Position numbers and translations under genes: made by a program
Shown: positions 1-19,804 of the stretch, piece by piece
How positions within the stretch are numbered: position 1 is the stretch's first letter
How the letters are laid out: every line of letters begins with the position of its first letter
NCBI RefSeq assembly: GCF_901709675.1
Contig: NC_051101.1
Location: 7,522,501-7,586,500, forward strand
Reading direction: 5' to 3'
DNA from: Syngnathus acus
Lineage: Eukaryota > Chordata > Actinopteri > Syngnathiformes > Syngnathidae
Length of the DNA: 64,000 nucleotides
The notes under the pieces: model-generated
Told to the model about the DNA's origin: nothing
What the model saw: only the letters and a program-made list of their open reading frames with translations
The model's database searches: none

Positions 1-548
1 TTTATTTTAATTAACCAAGTTTTAGTTAGATAACAATAAATGATTCGCTTTTCTGAGCAGTTGCATTACTTTTATATGAATTATATATATTTTTTAAAAT
101 GCGTAATAACAGAATTCAAGTTATCAGTCAGCTTATACTGTATATTTTATATTCAGGTAGAATATTGGGAATATAAGTTCCGTGCAACTGGAAAGAATTC
201 ACAGCACTTTTTTTTCACATTTTATGTTACAGTTGTCATTATTTGTTTATGGATGAAAACACATTTATATTTATTGCCCCCGTATTCACAAAAGCTTATT
301 CTTATTCTTCCAAAAAGCTTATTTTTGGGAATTATTGATGCCAGTCTTGTGTTTTGGACATTTGATTATCTGGCTAATGTTTTGCTGTCATTCTCATTGT
401 ATTTTATGTCAACAAAATGTTGCAGTTTGGTTTGCTGGTATTTTGTTTGCCACTAATGGAGAAAAGAATGTGAAGGTGGTCATACCCCAAGTTCAGACGC
501 ATCAACACTGCAATCATAACTATTTTTTTTTTCCCCCCTCTTGGTCAG

Positions 549-2304
549 ATGTGGACCTTCCTCAGTCATCTTCCAGTGCTGGAGGTCACGTTAAGTGTCA
601 AGGGCTGGTGGGAGGAGAGCCAACAACAAACAGAGCGCCACCTGCCTGCTGCAGGAGGCAACCTGAGGGAGGCAAGCAGCTGGTTAGATGTCCATGCTGA
701 CCAGGAGTATGTTCTTCAAGTGTCACTGAGACGCATCAACCAGGGCCAGCAGAGGGTCAGTATAGCTGATTGGATATTTTAACATAATACTCTAACCATC
801 AGCTGCGGTAAGAAATTCCCTGCTATCGGCCTTTTAATGATTGTGGAATTATGGTCAACACTCACAAATCAATTTTGTTTGATATGTGGGATAATTATTT
901 ATTTGGAACAAACAGTCATGTTAGCTGTTTAGCTGGTAATTTAAGGTGAATTCAAAGATTTATCTATATGCAGTGCACTAGGACCACTGTAGCATGATAT
1001 TACCACCATAGTGCTTCAAAGACACCGTCCTGAGGTTTGTAGCTCGACTCATCTAAACATACATCTTGTCCTTGTGCCAAAATACTTGATTCTTTGTCCT
1101 GTCTGACCATAAAACCCTTTGTCCAGAAGGCATTTGGTTTCTCCATGTGAGCAGCTGCAAATTTCAGTAAAGCTTAAAGGTGTCGATTTCAGAGTGCGGG
1201 CTTCTTTCGTGGTCAGTACCCTCTCAGTCTATATGACGTTGTAAACCTTGCTTCACCGTCATCAGAGGCATCGCTTTACCAGAAGTTCCTTGAACTTTGC
1301 TGATTCCTGAGTTGTTCTTGAACATCTTAATGTAAAAAACAAAATAGGCCGGCCTCCAAATTCTTCAAATTCACCTTAAATCAGTTGAAACTTTGGCGCA
1401 CTTGGGTGTTAGAACAGAAGAATGGTCCCAGACATTAAAAAGAAAACTACTTTGGGAACATTGGCTTAGGGTTGTCTGACCCAATATTGGTCGTGTTGTA
1501 TTGTATGTACGTATCTACGTTACTATCTATACTTAAGGGGTCTAGAGATGGTCACAGTTGTCTTTGTTTCAACAGAGGAAGCAGGACAATAAGGCTCAGG
1601 CTCCAAGATTCCCCAAAGTGAAAGATGAGGGCTGGTTTCTTGTCATTGGGGAAGTGGATCAAAAGGCGTTGCTGGCAGTCAAACGAATCGGATACGTGCG
1701 CAACCACACAACAGTGTCTATGGCCTTTTACACACCAGAGAAGACTGGGAGGTAAGGGTCTATCCTCATAAAATTATTATAAGCCTTTATGAAGATGACT
1801 TCTAATTGTACACAAATTGCGATGTGAGTTTGATGACCTGAAATTGGAGAAATAAGTGCTGTCTGTGATGCTGATTTATCTTTTAAGTTATTTTAACTTC
1901 AACACACAAAGTAGTCACCATAGGAATTAAATATTGTTCAAGCTGTTTTAATTCTTCACAGTCGTAAGTCGCAGTGTCACTGGCGAGCTATTTATAGAAC
2001 AGACCAACAGACTCCTCATGGTGTCCTAGGAGGCTAACTAGTATCTGTTGGCACCATAAAACCATATGGGCCCATGTTTGAAAGTTTGAGTCAATGTTAA
2101 CTACATTTACGAATGTCATGCATTCATAATCTGCCGTCATGTAGATGACTCCTGTTCAAACATTTGCCTTGTACTTTCAGATGTATCTACACAGTCTACT
2201 TGATGAGTGACAGCTACCTGGGTCTGGACCAGCAGTATGACATGCACCTCAATGTAACACCAGCCAGCATCAGTGCCCAGGTCAACACAGAGGTCACAGA
2301 CTAG
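549..2304 (+). CDS. ascc3: ASCC3 C-terminal part (last three exons), helicase subunit of activating signal cointegrator 1 complex
   Basis: Partial gene; the 5' part lies left of the window. Three coding exons join in phase: 549-755, 1576-1751 and 2181-2304 (stop TAG 2302-2304). Each has AG/GT flanks. The joined reading gives about 168 residues, including RFPKVKDEGWFLVIGEVD and SDSYLGLDQQYDMHLNVTP, which match the closing beta-sandwich part of the second Sec63 domain of Ski2-like tandem helicases. By family knowledge ASCC3 unwinds DNA for ALKBH3-linked alkylation repair and acts in ribosome quality control. SNRNP200 is the closest paralogue, but sim1 directly downstream on the same strand matches the vertebrate ASCC3-SIM1 neighbourhood. 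The ATG at 549 is an internal Met codon at an exon start, not the protein start. Confidence 0.9.
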
Positions 2305-3365
2305 ATTACAAGATACACTTGCTACTGTTGGCTCACGTAACAGCAGTCCAACACAGCACATTCTCTGAAACACGGTATCATGAACCTTTTGGTGATTTTT
2401 ATTTTTTTTGGACCAACAATTGTTTTCTCCATGACTTTCGATTGCTGATCATGTGGCCAGGAATGAACACAAAAAAAAAATGTCCTCACTTCTGTACATT
2501 TCATATAAACCTGACTGTATATAGTGTACAGAATCTGGGATGGCATGTCTCAGGTTGTAGTTGAGATGTTGGTACCAGGTCCACCTCAGTCCTGCTTAAG
2601 TGTCCTTACGCAAGACACTGCAAACCCAGCTTTTCCTTTTACTGTGCCATCAGTGTGTGAAGGGCTTGTTTTCCTCCCATGTGAGGAAGAGCCACGAGTA
2701 CTTAACCCATGGGTGTTAAAGTATTTCATGCATATAGCACCTTTAAACATGTTGGGTTAATTCTAAACCCAAACGAAAAATTTTGTTATATTACGGGAAG
2801 GAGAATACTGAGTGTTGGTGTGGGGGAGTTTCATAGGGCTTTGACCTACTTGCCAGCCCCCAGAAAGTTTTCCCCAAAACCATGTTGACAGCCCATGTCC
2901 ACAACCCAGAAATATCCTCAGTTAATTCAAAATTGAACGATTGGGGTAAATGTTTGTCAGTGAATGGTGTAAACCTGGATGAGCAAATAATCTTCTAAAA
3001 ATCATTAGAACAATAATCAATAATGGATTGCTGTCACTTTAGAAAAGTGTGCTTTATGTATGTTACCTTATTTTACTGCTGTCAAGGAATTACAGCGAAT
3101 CCTGATCATTGTAATGATCTGCCTGCTCCATATTTTGGGACATTTTTTGCTTTACTTTTTATGTGAAGTTTCTTTTGTGAATAGACCAAAAAATTGTCAC
3201 ACCAGATAATTAAAAAATATATTTGCGGAGTGAATTTGTGCAGGGGTTATTCCGTATGTGCGTGTGTTGGTTTAATATTTTTCTTCAAAAACCTCTTTGT
3301 TCCACAACAATGTTTAGTATACAAATGGGATGAGTGCTGCAATAAAGTTAATTGCATAAATTGTG
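2305..3365 (+). other. ascc3: ascc3 3' UTR, inferred
   Basis: No coding signal follows the ascc3 stop. The first convincing AATAAA is at 3341-3346 (TGCAATAAAG), followed by A/T-rich sequence, so the last exon probably ends near 3360. Boundary inferred. Confidence 0.5.
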
Positions 3366-4440
3366 CTACAGCACTCCAATCCATGAATATAAGGATATCA
3401 CAAAATTGCATTCTTTAGGTTTCCTTATGCACTTAATTAACTCAGTGAAATCTTAGATCCCTACTGTGCTCTATCAGTCTGTGGTTTCGAAAGCTGGGGG
3501 GGGGGGTTCTTTTCTTTTTTCATGACCTGTGATCATTTAGGTCAAGAGAATGCCCCTGCTCAGTCCATGGTCTTATGCAATCCCCAGCCTCTCAGGTGAG
3601 TTGCCCATCGTTCAAATAAAAACTATAGTAATTTTAGTCAATTTATACTTTAGCTTTAAGCTTATCTTGGTCACCTCATATCTGCTTTGAGTTTGTCCTG
3701 TTGATCTTAAACTATTTTATGCTCTTTTCCAGTTCATGTTGTAATTACTAGTAAATATGAACTTGAAGTGAAGGTTAACGCAGCGTCAAACACGTCGTGA
3801 TCTTCAAGCATCCTTGATGAATTGCTCACTGCAGGCTGAATCCTATTAGTGCTGTCAAACACACACACGCACGCACGCACACATGAATGCAAAAAGATTC
3901 ACGTACTCTATCATTGTCAACATGTCACGTGACACGGAAAGTGACTAGTTTTCCATCCAACGGAGCCTTATATGAATCAGCAAATTTAACAAAAAAAAAA
4001 AAGCTTCTAGCGAAAGTATTGGTCCTGCTCTATTTCCACTGCTCTTAAAATAGCTATCCCATTTAAAAAAAAAATCTAACAGCAATAATTGATGTATAGT
4101 TGTATGTTGTATTGATTGTAATGAGTGTATTTCTACACTTAATAACTAATTCGAATTAACATCTTAAATTGCATACATTTAAATTTAAATGCGTGTGCTC
4201 GCACATAATTTATACCACGTCGAACTTTGTGTTTTTATATGTTTGGCTAATTCAATCTTTTGACACATTCTCCTTGACATTTTTTGTCTTTAGTTGACAG
4301 GAAAAAAAATAAGCGGCTTTTCTTCACCATTTCTAGAATTCAGAATAAGTGCGTCTTGTGTGCCTGGCCAATATAAAAAAATAAAAGGCGGCTTTCAAAA
4401 TATTGTCGGATAACACATTAGTTCTTTTTCCTTCCCATAA
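3366..4440. other. Intergenic ascc3-sim1
   Basis: About 1.1 kb of A/T-rich sequence without an exon-like frame. It holds a poly-G run near 3497 and a short CA/CGCA simple repeat near 3858-3884. Nothing else recognised. Confidence 0.6.
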
Positions 4441-4599
4441 TGTTTATGCCCAACTATTTTAAACGCGTTCTGAGCGTGCATGGACAGAGCTGCGTTAGAT
4501 ATCAGGTATTAAGGCCAGAGATCTCTCGTTTGATAGCCAATCGTCGTTCATCCTGCAGCACGTCACTACAACGCTTCGCTAATGACAACTCGAGCTATG

Positions 4600-13271
<8,672 letters not shown>

Positions 13272-13600
13272 CACTCATTTTACACATGCACTGGGATTTA
13301 TGTCAATAAGCCCTTGTGACTGGCTAGTTAGCCCACATAAAACATCACTGTTTTAATTCTTGGTTCCCTATGCGTATCATGTTGAAGATTTGGTCCTAGT
13401 AGGCCACTTGTAACATTTGAGAGGTGTACATCTCTTACACTATGTTATTACCTAATCTTAGGATTTGCCTAATTATCACAATAATAATAATCAATATGCG
13501 AACAATAAGATCTCATACGTGACTGTTAGACTGCACATTTGAGGCCCTCCGCACACAGAGCGACACGACCGAATGACAATAAACTCTAGCACACTGTATG
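13272..13600 (+). other. sim1: sim1 3' UTR, inferred
   Basis: The first good AATAAA after the stop is at 13578-13583 (GACAATAAACT). The 3' UTR probably ends near 13600, though longer forms cannot be excluded. Confidence 0.5.
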
Positions 13601-16600
13601 AGAATCTGAAAGTAGTTTTAATGAATGGTAGAATGTTGGCTACCAGTTTTGTTATGAATTCAAATCTAAATTGCAGGTGAACAGTATTGCAATCTCTCTG
13701 ATTTAATGGCCAAAAAAAAAAAAAAACGCTAAATTGTTTCACATCATCTTGAAAAAAGACATTTCACGGTATGAAGTGTCAGCCAACAGGCCAATAACGA
13801 TACAGTAAAACAGTAAATGTTGTGTGTAATTTTATTTATAATTCCATATGTATCTGTGGTTAAAAATTGAAGTGTGGCGAGTCACCTAAAATGTGCTAGT
13901 GCAGCCAATAGCCTCTCAGATATTCATAATATCCACTACAGCATCCAGGGCAATATGATTCTTCCTTAATAATCCCACCGTGTTGATATAGTATGATATA
14001 GTCCCAGTTATGATGTGGTGCCTCAAAACATTCTTTCCTGGTAAGACCACCAGGGGTCACGGTTTTCCCATTACAAAGTGTTATTGGGATCACTTAGTGT
14101 TTTGCGACTGTTTAGTTCAGTTGTTTTTGGTCACATCGCTTAGTGTGCGGCGGCCCTAATAAACACTTTAGTCCTTCAAATACGCACCAGGACTGACTGC
14201 TAAATTTGCTTTCAATCTTTGCTTTGCAGTGTACTGGACTTGAGGATTTACATATTTCATGAATTTTGTGGGGGAGTAACTGTGCAAACAGTGCCAAGAA
14301 GTAGTAGAAGCACTATTACTGACTTAAAAATTACTACCATACGTAGAGTATAACAATCTGAGAGTCATTCTCATAGTTGGGGTCGTTTTAGTACATTTTA
14401 AGTCCAGGTAAAGTTCAAATAAGCATGTCATGTAAATTTGACACGCCACAGTCAAGAGGTTTGTTAACAACCCTGCCAAAATTAGACAATTAAAGAAATT
14501 GCTAAATACGTAACATGAGGCTATAAAATATGGAACATGGTTATATTAGTGTAGTGAAATCATATTGCTGGCGTAAAGTGGAATCCTTGTACTACATCCA
14601 AATCACTTTTTACGTCATTGGTTATAATTTGTATAAATACTAATAATAGTATAGATTTGTGGGGGAAAAATATGACACAACAAATTGAGAAATAGGAGGT
14701 TTTAGCCAAATGCCAGCGGTTTGACCAGTTTAAATAACAAGAACTGCTTCACTGGGAAAGATGCCTGAAGCAACCAAACTGGTACTTTGTGACTGAGTTT
14801 ATACCCAGATTTCTTTTTTTAGTAAACTTATGAGCAAAAAATATGTGCTGAGCCTCTCAAAGCTATTTATGCGGTCCTGTAAATAGACTCAATTGATAGG
14901 TTCAACATGTTTTTGCACGAGCAAAATGTAATCATCAAAATGTTTCTTTATTGATTGAAACACTGCTACAATCAACCCAAAATTTATTTGTGTGTACAAC
15001 TGAGTGTGTTTCTTTAAAAAATAAAATAAGATTGCAGAGATTAATTTTTATGCTTGGTTCTTGGACAGATTCACATGCACCTCCATATTAGGTAATCCAT
15101 TGTAAACCCAGGTTTTGGTACAGAGCAGTTATCAATTTGCTATCCTAGAACATAATTTAATATGAAAAATATATTTTATGTAGTATATTGTATCTAATCA
15201 AGTCAATTTTAAAAAAAACTACATAAACACATTCATCACTCAAAATACCAGTTATATTTTCAGCAATGCAATATGTTTGCAACTGAATTTGATGATTTTT
15301 TTTTCCCCAGACTGAAAGCGTCACTATAATGTGCACGGGTTGCGTGGAGCTGCGCTGGCAAATAAAGAGCTGATGAAAATCAATACAGCAGAATTCTCCA
15401 TTAAGCGTGATGATTTGTGTCTATGTGGAGGTAAGAGATGAAACCTCCTCATCAGCCTGATGGATGTTTGCTGTTTGCGGTATTCATCCCAGGCTGATCT
15501 GCTGCTCCACTTTCCCTAGGGTGCTTCCCCCTTTACCTGCACATTACAAGCTTGCCGTCTTGACATTTTTCCTCTCTTCTCCTCTTCAAGCAAGCTTTTC
15601 ACTAACCTCCGCAACTCTAATGGAAAAGCATTTCACGAATCAAAAGATTCTTAAAAGCAATACAATTATTGCACTGACTTCCATTTGTGACAGTATTTCC
15701 TTTGTTTTCAGTTTCATGCAGTTGTATTAAAAAGGATGTGTTTCCTGAATGTGTAGTATTATCATTCTCTTGGTCCGCTGCTCTAAACATTCGTCCCACC
15801 CCCACACTGCAGTTATATCAGGGATTTCTTTGTCCGTGTCTAATTGGGCTGCACTGAGGTTAAAGACAGAAATCATTTATTTTGTAAGGCATGGCATCAA
15901 TTTCATTGACAAATAATTTATGGGTAGGTTTCATATTTGTAGGTACTCAATTAATATTCGTGCAACCGCCATCTGGAATAAAAACATCCTCAGATAACTG
16001 CTTTAATGGTAGAATGTGAATAGAAGATTTGATCCTCAATGGATTGCTGCCTGTTTAAACCTAAAAGTTTGTCTAAAAATTATTTTGTCTTTATAACTTT
16101 AGTAATAATCAAGTAGGACGGTTTTTAAACAGACAAAAAGTATGACTTCTAAAAATATATTTTGATGAATAATTCTCATTATTTTACATATGTGACAAAA
16201 CATTACAAAAGTTCTATCATTATACTGCACTATACAAAAGAGAGATGACGCCCATAAAATAGGATAAAATGAGAATATCATAGAACTTTTTGTCTGTGTA
16301 CGTGAGGCTCAGCTGTGAAAAACCACAATGTATTTTGTATTGATCCCTGATAAGAACACAACAGACTTCAATGTTAGTTTTTGGGATTATCTCCGTTCTT
16401 ATTCCTTGCTCAGTATTCCTATCCCATTTTGAGATATGTGTCCATATGCTCAAATGTCAGAAAATGTCACCACCATCAGTATGGCTAGCTTGATATGACA
16501 GCTGTGCAAAAGACTTCAACAATACAAATAGCCTGCAACACCTCAGTTGGTAGTAATATTCTCCAGTTAGATTAGAGCTGTTATTACATTTTATTTTTCA

Positions 16601-17466
16601 TCCTTCATAAATTCAGGTCCATTTTCATTTACCGGTAGCATATAGTAAGTAAGTCAAAACAACATTCAACATGGTATTTTGATACTGGCCGAGCCAAGAA
16701 TGACAAAAATATTATTCTAATAATAATTTTAGTTGCCTGTAGAAATATTTAACCATCTACTGAAACCATTTTCTACAAATTAAATTAAAAATTAGTATTG
16801 ATTACATAGTGTTATTTGTTGATTAAAAAAACTAAGCACTCAATCGTAAACCAAATCAGTAATCAATTAGGGATTAGATTAAGAATCATACTTGGAGTAA
16901 AAGCGCAAAAATTGGATCAGTGGCCGTCGAGCTGTGAATTCTCTTTGTATGGCCTCCATACAGTGGCTGAGAAAGCTCAACCTAAATGCAAAAGCACAAA
17001 TACAGAGAATTTAGAGGAAATTCAAAATACAAATAAAAAAACCCACAGCAAAATGGAAATGACGCAAAACAAATATTGAGTTGAGACTTTATTGCAGTAT
17101 TTATGAAGATTGACAACAGACAGTGATGAACAATTTTTGATGACAGAAAACAACTGAAAAACACTCCAATTCGGCTTAATAGTCTGTGAGAGTCGACGCT
17201 ACTTAAATATTGAACAAGATTAACGTTTATGATTGTCGGTCCCAGCCTTTTCCCCAGCAGATCGAGGAGTAACTCTTAACACACCCCACACAACAGGATC
17301 ATCAATCAGGATCATATTTTAGAGACACACAATAGATAATCAAGCCTTTCCTGAATTTGATGTGAAGAGAGGAAAAGAGAGACATTTGTCTGCCTGCCCT
17401 TTGAAGTGAATATGAGTCATGAGAGCCATGGCCATTTAGTTTCCTAAAACTCAAATAGCATCAGTA
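13601..17466. other. Intergenic, no gene seen
   Basis: No exon-like frame on either strand. 15300-15460 is a relatively complex, G/C-balanced block that stands out from A/T-rich surroundings and could be a conserved enhancer. This is only a guess from composition and motif density. Confidence 0.5.
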
Positions 17467-17860
17467 AATGATTACCAGCCCGTCTCACTAGCTCCGATTG
17501 TCATGAAGTATTTTGAGAGGCTGGAGAAAGAGCACATCATCTCCAGTGTAGATTGGACAGAACACTTTCAGTGTCATCACCCTTGGTACTAACCTGGGCC
17601 CACTGCTTTTCACATGGATAACACACGACTGCATCTCCAGGTCTGCCACCAACCACTTTGTGAAGTTTGCAGATGACACAACAGACGTGGGCTCCCCAGG
17701 GATGAAGAAGTGGTTGATGGCTTGGTGGATGTGGACAAAACTAAATAGATCACTGTTGATTTCAGGAAGAACCAGCCCAGTTATGCCCCACTTCTCACTG
17801 TCCTTGAGGTACACAACACAAAGAACCTCTGCTGGTCTGCAAGCACAAAAGATAAGATGA
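17467..17860 (+). pseudogene. Degraded LINE reverse transcriptase fragment
   Basis: Frame pieces read NDYQPVSLAPIVMKYFERLE (17467 on), then after a shift LGTNLGPLLFTW and KFADDTTDVG (about 17663-17692). These match the order of reverse transcriptase motifs in fish non-LTR retrotransposons: the YRPVSL motif, the PLLF motif, and the catalytic F-A-D-D. Frames are broken by stops and indels, and the finger/palm part between the first two motifs is largely missing. It is a dead, 5'- and internally deleted copy. Clade not assigned; the FADDT wording fits CR1/L2/Rex1-like elements. Confidence 0.8.
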
Positions 17861-18780
17861 TAATTGTTGAAGAAATGCAGTAAAAATGGTGGACTCACAT
17901 TCAGACACACCTCTAGGAAGTTCAAGGAGTTTCCTGTGAGATCTAATGCTCCTTTTATGAACTCATTTATCCCTTTGTTCACAATTTCATGCACAGCTTG
18001 GTGTCATTTTCACAACCCTGCACAGCAAACTGCAGTGAATCCTGAAATTGAACACCTTCCCCTTCTTCCTGCAGCTTGTGCAAGTCTGTTTTATCATGAA
18101 GGAAGACAAAACCAAAAAGCTGCATCTCACAGACTTGGAGACTTGTTCAAGTCAGCAGCTGATTTGACATCTTGTTTTTTCAGGAAAAGCATCAACAATG
18201 GCAGCTGCAGTCAGTGCAAGTTCAAGCCTTCATTTTGATTGCTTTCCCTAAATTCTACTTTGTCCAACATCTTTACTGTTTATTTATCAGTCTAATAACT
18301 GTCTTATATTTACTGGAACTGTCAACAGAAATGAACTGCTCAGCTGTTTCACATTACTTCCGTGGTTTGTCCATGGATCGTGCTTCTGCACTGTAAAATG
18401 TAGCTTCATGCCAAATGTCCTCAAGGTGTTAAGGGGGTCAATCTGGGGAGGGGTCAATATGGCGAGCAAGCTCATGACATGGGGACAGAAGTTTGCCATT
18501 AGACTGCCTTTCGGCATTACTGTGGTGACAAGGTTAAAAGCTTGTAGTCATATGGATTGACCTGTCAATATGCAGCATGCAATTACGATGCAAATTTAAT
18601 ATTACAGGATTTTTTGTGAATGTTATAGAAAAAGTGCAGGAGTCCAGTAAGAAAAAAAAAAAAGAACATTAGATATACAATTCGGCATCGGCGAGGTTCT
18701 TATGTACATATTTAATGACTGTAAATCTTTTCATTGACATTATACATGTTATTGAAAGGGGGAAAAAAATCTAAATTAAC
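17861..18780. other. Intergenic, possibly LINE flank
   Basis: A/T-rich sequence with no gene. The first few hundred bases may still belong to the degraded LINE, but I see no clear motif. Confidence 0.4.
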
Positions 18781-18782
18781 CA

Positions 18783-18890
18783 TTGGGCAGCACAGAGCAA
18801 TAGATAGCACATCTGCCGGACAGGCTAGAGGTTCTGGGTTTGAGTCTTTGCGCAGGCCCTTCTGTGTGAAGATTGCATGTTAGGCATAAT
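18783..18890 (+). mobile_element. tRNA-derived SINE head fragment, V-SINE/DANA-like
   Basis: The block begins GGGCAGCACAGAGCAATAGA, continues with a degenerate B-box GGTTCTGGGTTTGAGTC, and then GGCCCTTCTGTGTGAAGATT GCATG. This is the arrangement of the common fish tRNA-derived SINE head followed by the conserved central part. It is truncated soon after. Family named from memory. Confidence 0.5.
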
Positions 18891-18967
18891 TACCTTTTAT
18901 AAGACTTTAAGTGAGAGTTAATCAAACCATTGACAGGTAGGCGGGCGCTGTAAAAGATCAAATCAAA

Positions 18968-19066
18968 GATGTCAAGGCCCTAATGACTGACAAGGACCCT
19001 AGGAAGAAAAAAAAAAAATCTATTTCAAGACCCTAATGACAGACAAGGACCCTAGGCAAATAAACA
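18968..19066. repeat. Short tandem duplication around CCCTAATGAC
   Basis: Two copies of CCCTAATGAC(T/A)GACAAGGACCC(TAGG) lie about 65 bp apart, separated by an A-rich stretch. Confidence 0.7.
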
Positions 19067-19762
19067 ATTTGGAACATTTAAAGTAGTGAGGTCCAAAGTG
19101 ATATATTTTTCCCACAAGGCCCCAAATCTCTAGCAGCTTCACTTTGGCTGAATTACTGTACACCTATCGTGAATACTTCCCAAAAAGCAGGGCAGAATGA
19201 CTTTGATATTGTCACTGATATGACAGCTCCATACAGTCTGCACCCATCTTGGGTGGGCGCGGCCAGCCATGGTCTAATAGGATAATCTCCGCTCAGCTCA
19301 GCTCGGCTCTTTGTTCCTCTTCAAAGGATCATTAAAAGGGAAATATCAAGCTGATCTCTTACTACCATGGCTGACATCTCAGACATATCAGTACTCTCTT
19401 CTCCAGAGACAACAGCCGGATGGTTTGTTTGCCTTTCATATCTTTTTGACTTGAACACATTATGCAGGGTTGGGGAAATATTATATATAATATAGCATTG
19501 AGCACCACACCCATTATTTGCTCACTCTGTGATGCATATTAAAGTTTCAAAATCTCTCTTAGAAAGAAAGTCCATTGGTTATATGAAAGTCCACTATCAT
19601 ATTTAAAAAAAAACTAATTTACATAAATGTTCAAAAAATTGAATCGATGTTGTTCAACCACAGTGGTGCTCATAAACACCAACTAAATGTAACCGATATT
19701 CAATGGCCTTTGACCTTTGCATCCTCACACTTTGACCTGTATTGTCAACTCTCTCTTGTTCA
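19067..19762. other. Intergenic, possible conserved island
   Basis: No gene. 19230-19420 is richer in G/C and in homeodomain- and bHLH-like words (TAATAGGATAATC, CAGCTC repeats) than its surroundings and could be regulatory. Inference only. Confidence 0.35.
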
Positions 19763-19804
19763 GTTGTTCATTCCTACATGTGGATGCATGTAGGAATGAA
19801 CAAC
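19763..19804. repeat. Perfect 18-bp hairpin with 6-base loop
   Basis: GTTGTTCATTCCTACATG at 19763-19780 is the exact reverse complement of 19787-19804, with loop TGGATG. An isolated perfect stem of this length is uncommon by chance. Confidence 0.95.

Noticed and set aside
549-2304. SNRNP200 (BRR2) rather than ASCC3
   Set aside because: The proteins are related, but the C-terminal end (NVTPASISAQVNTEV) and adjacency to sim1 favour ASCC3.
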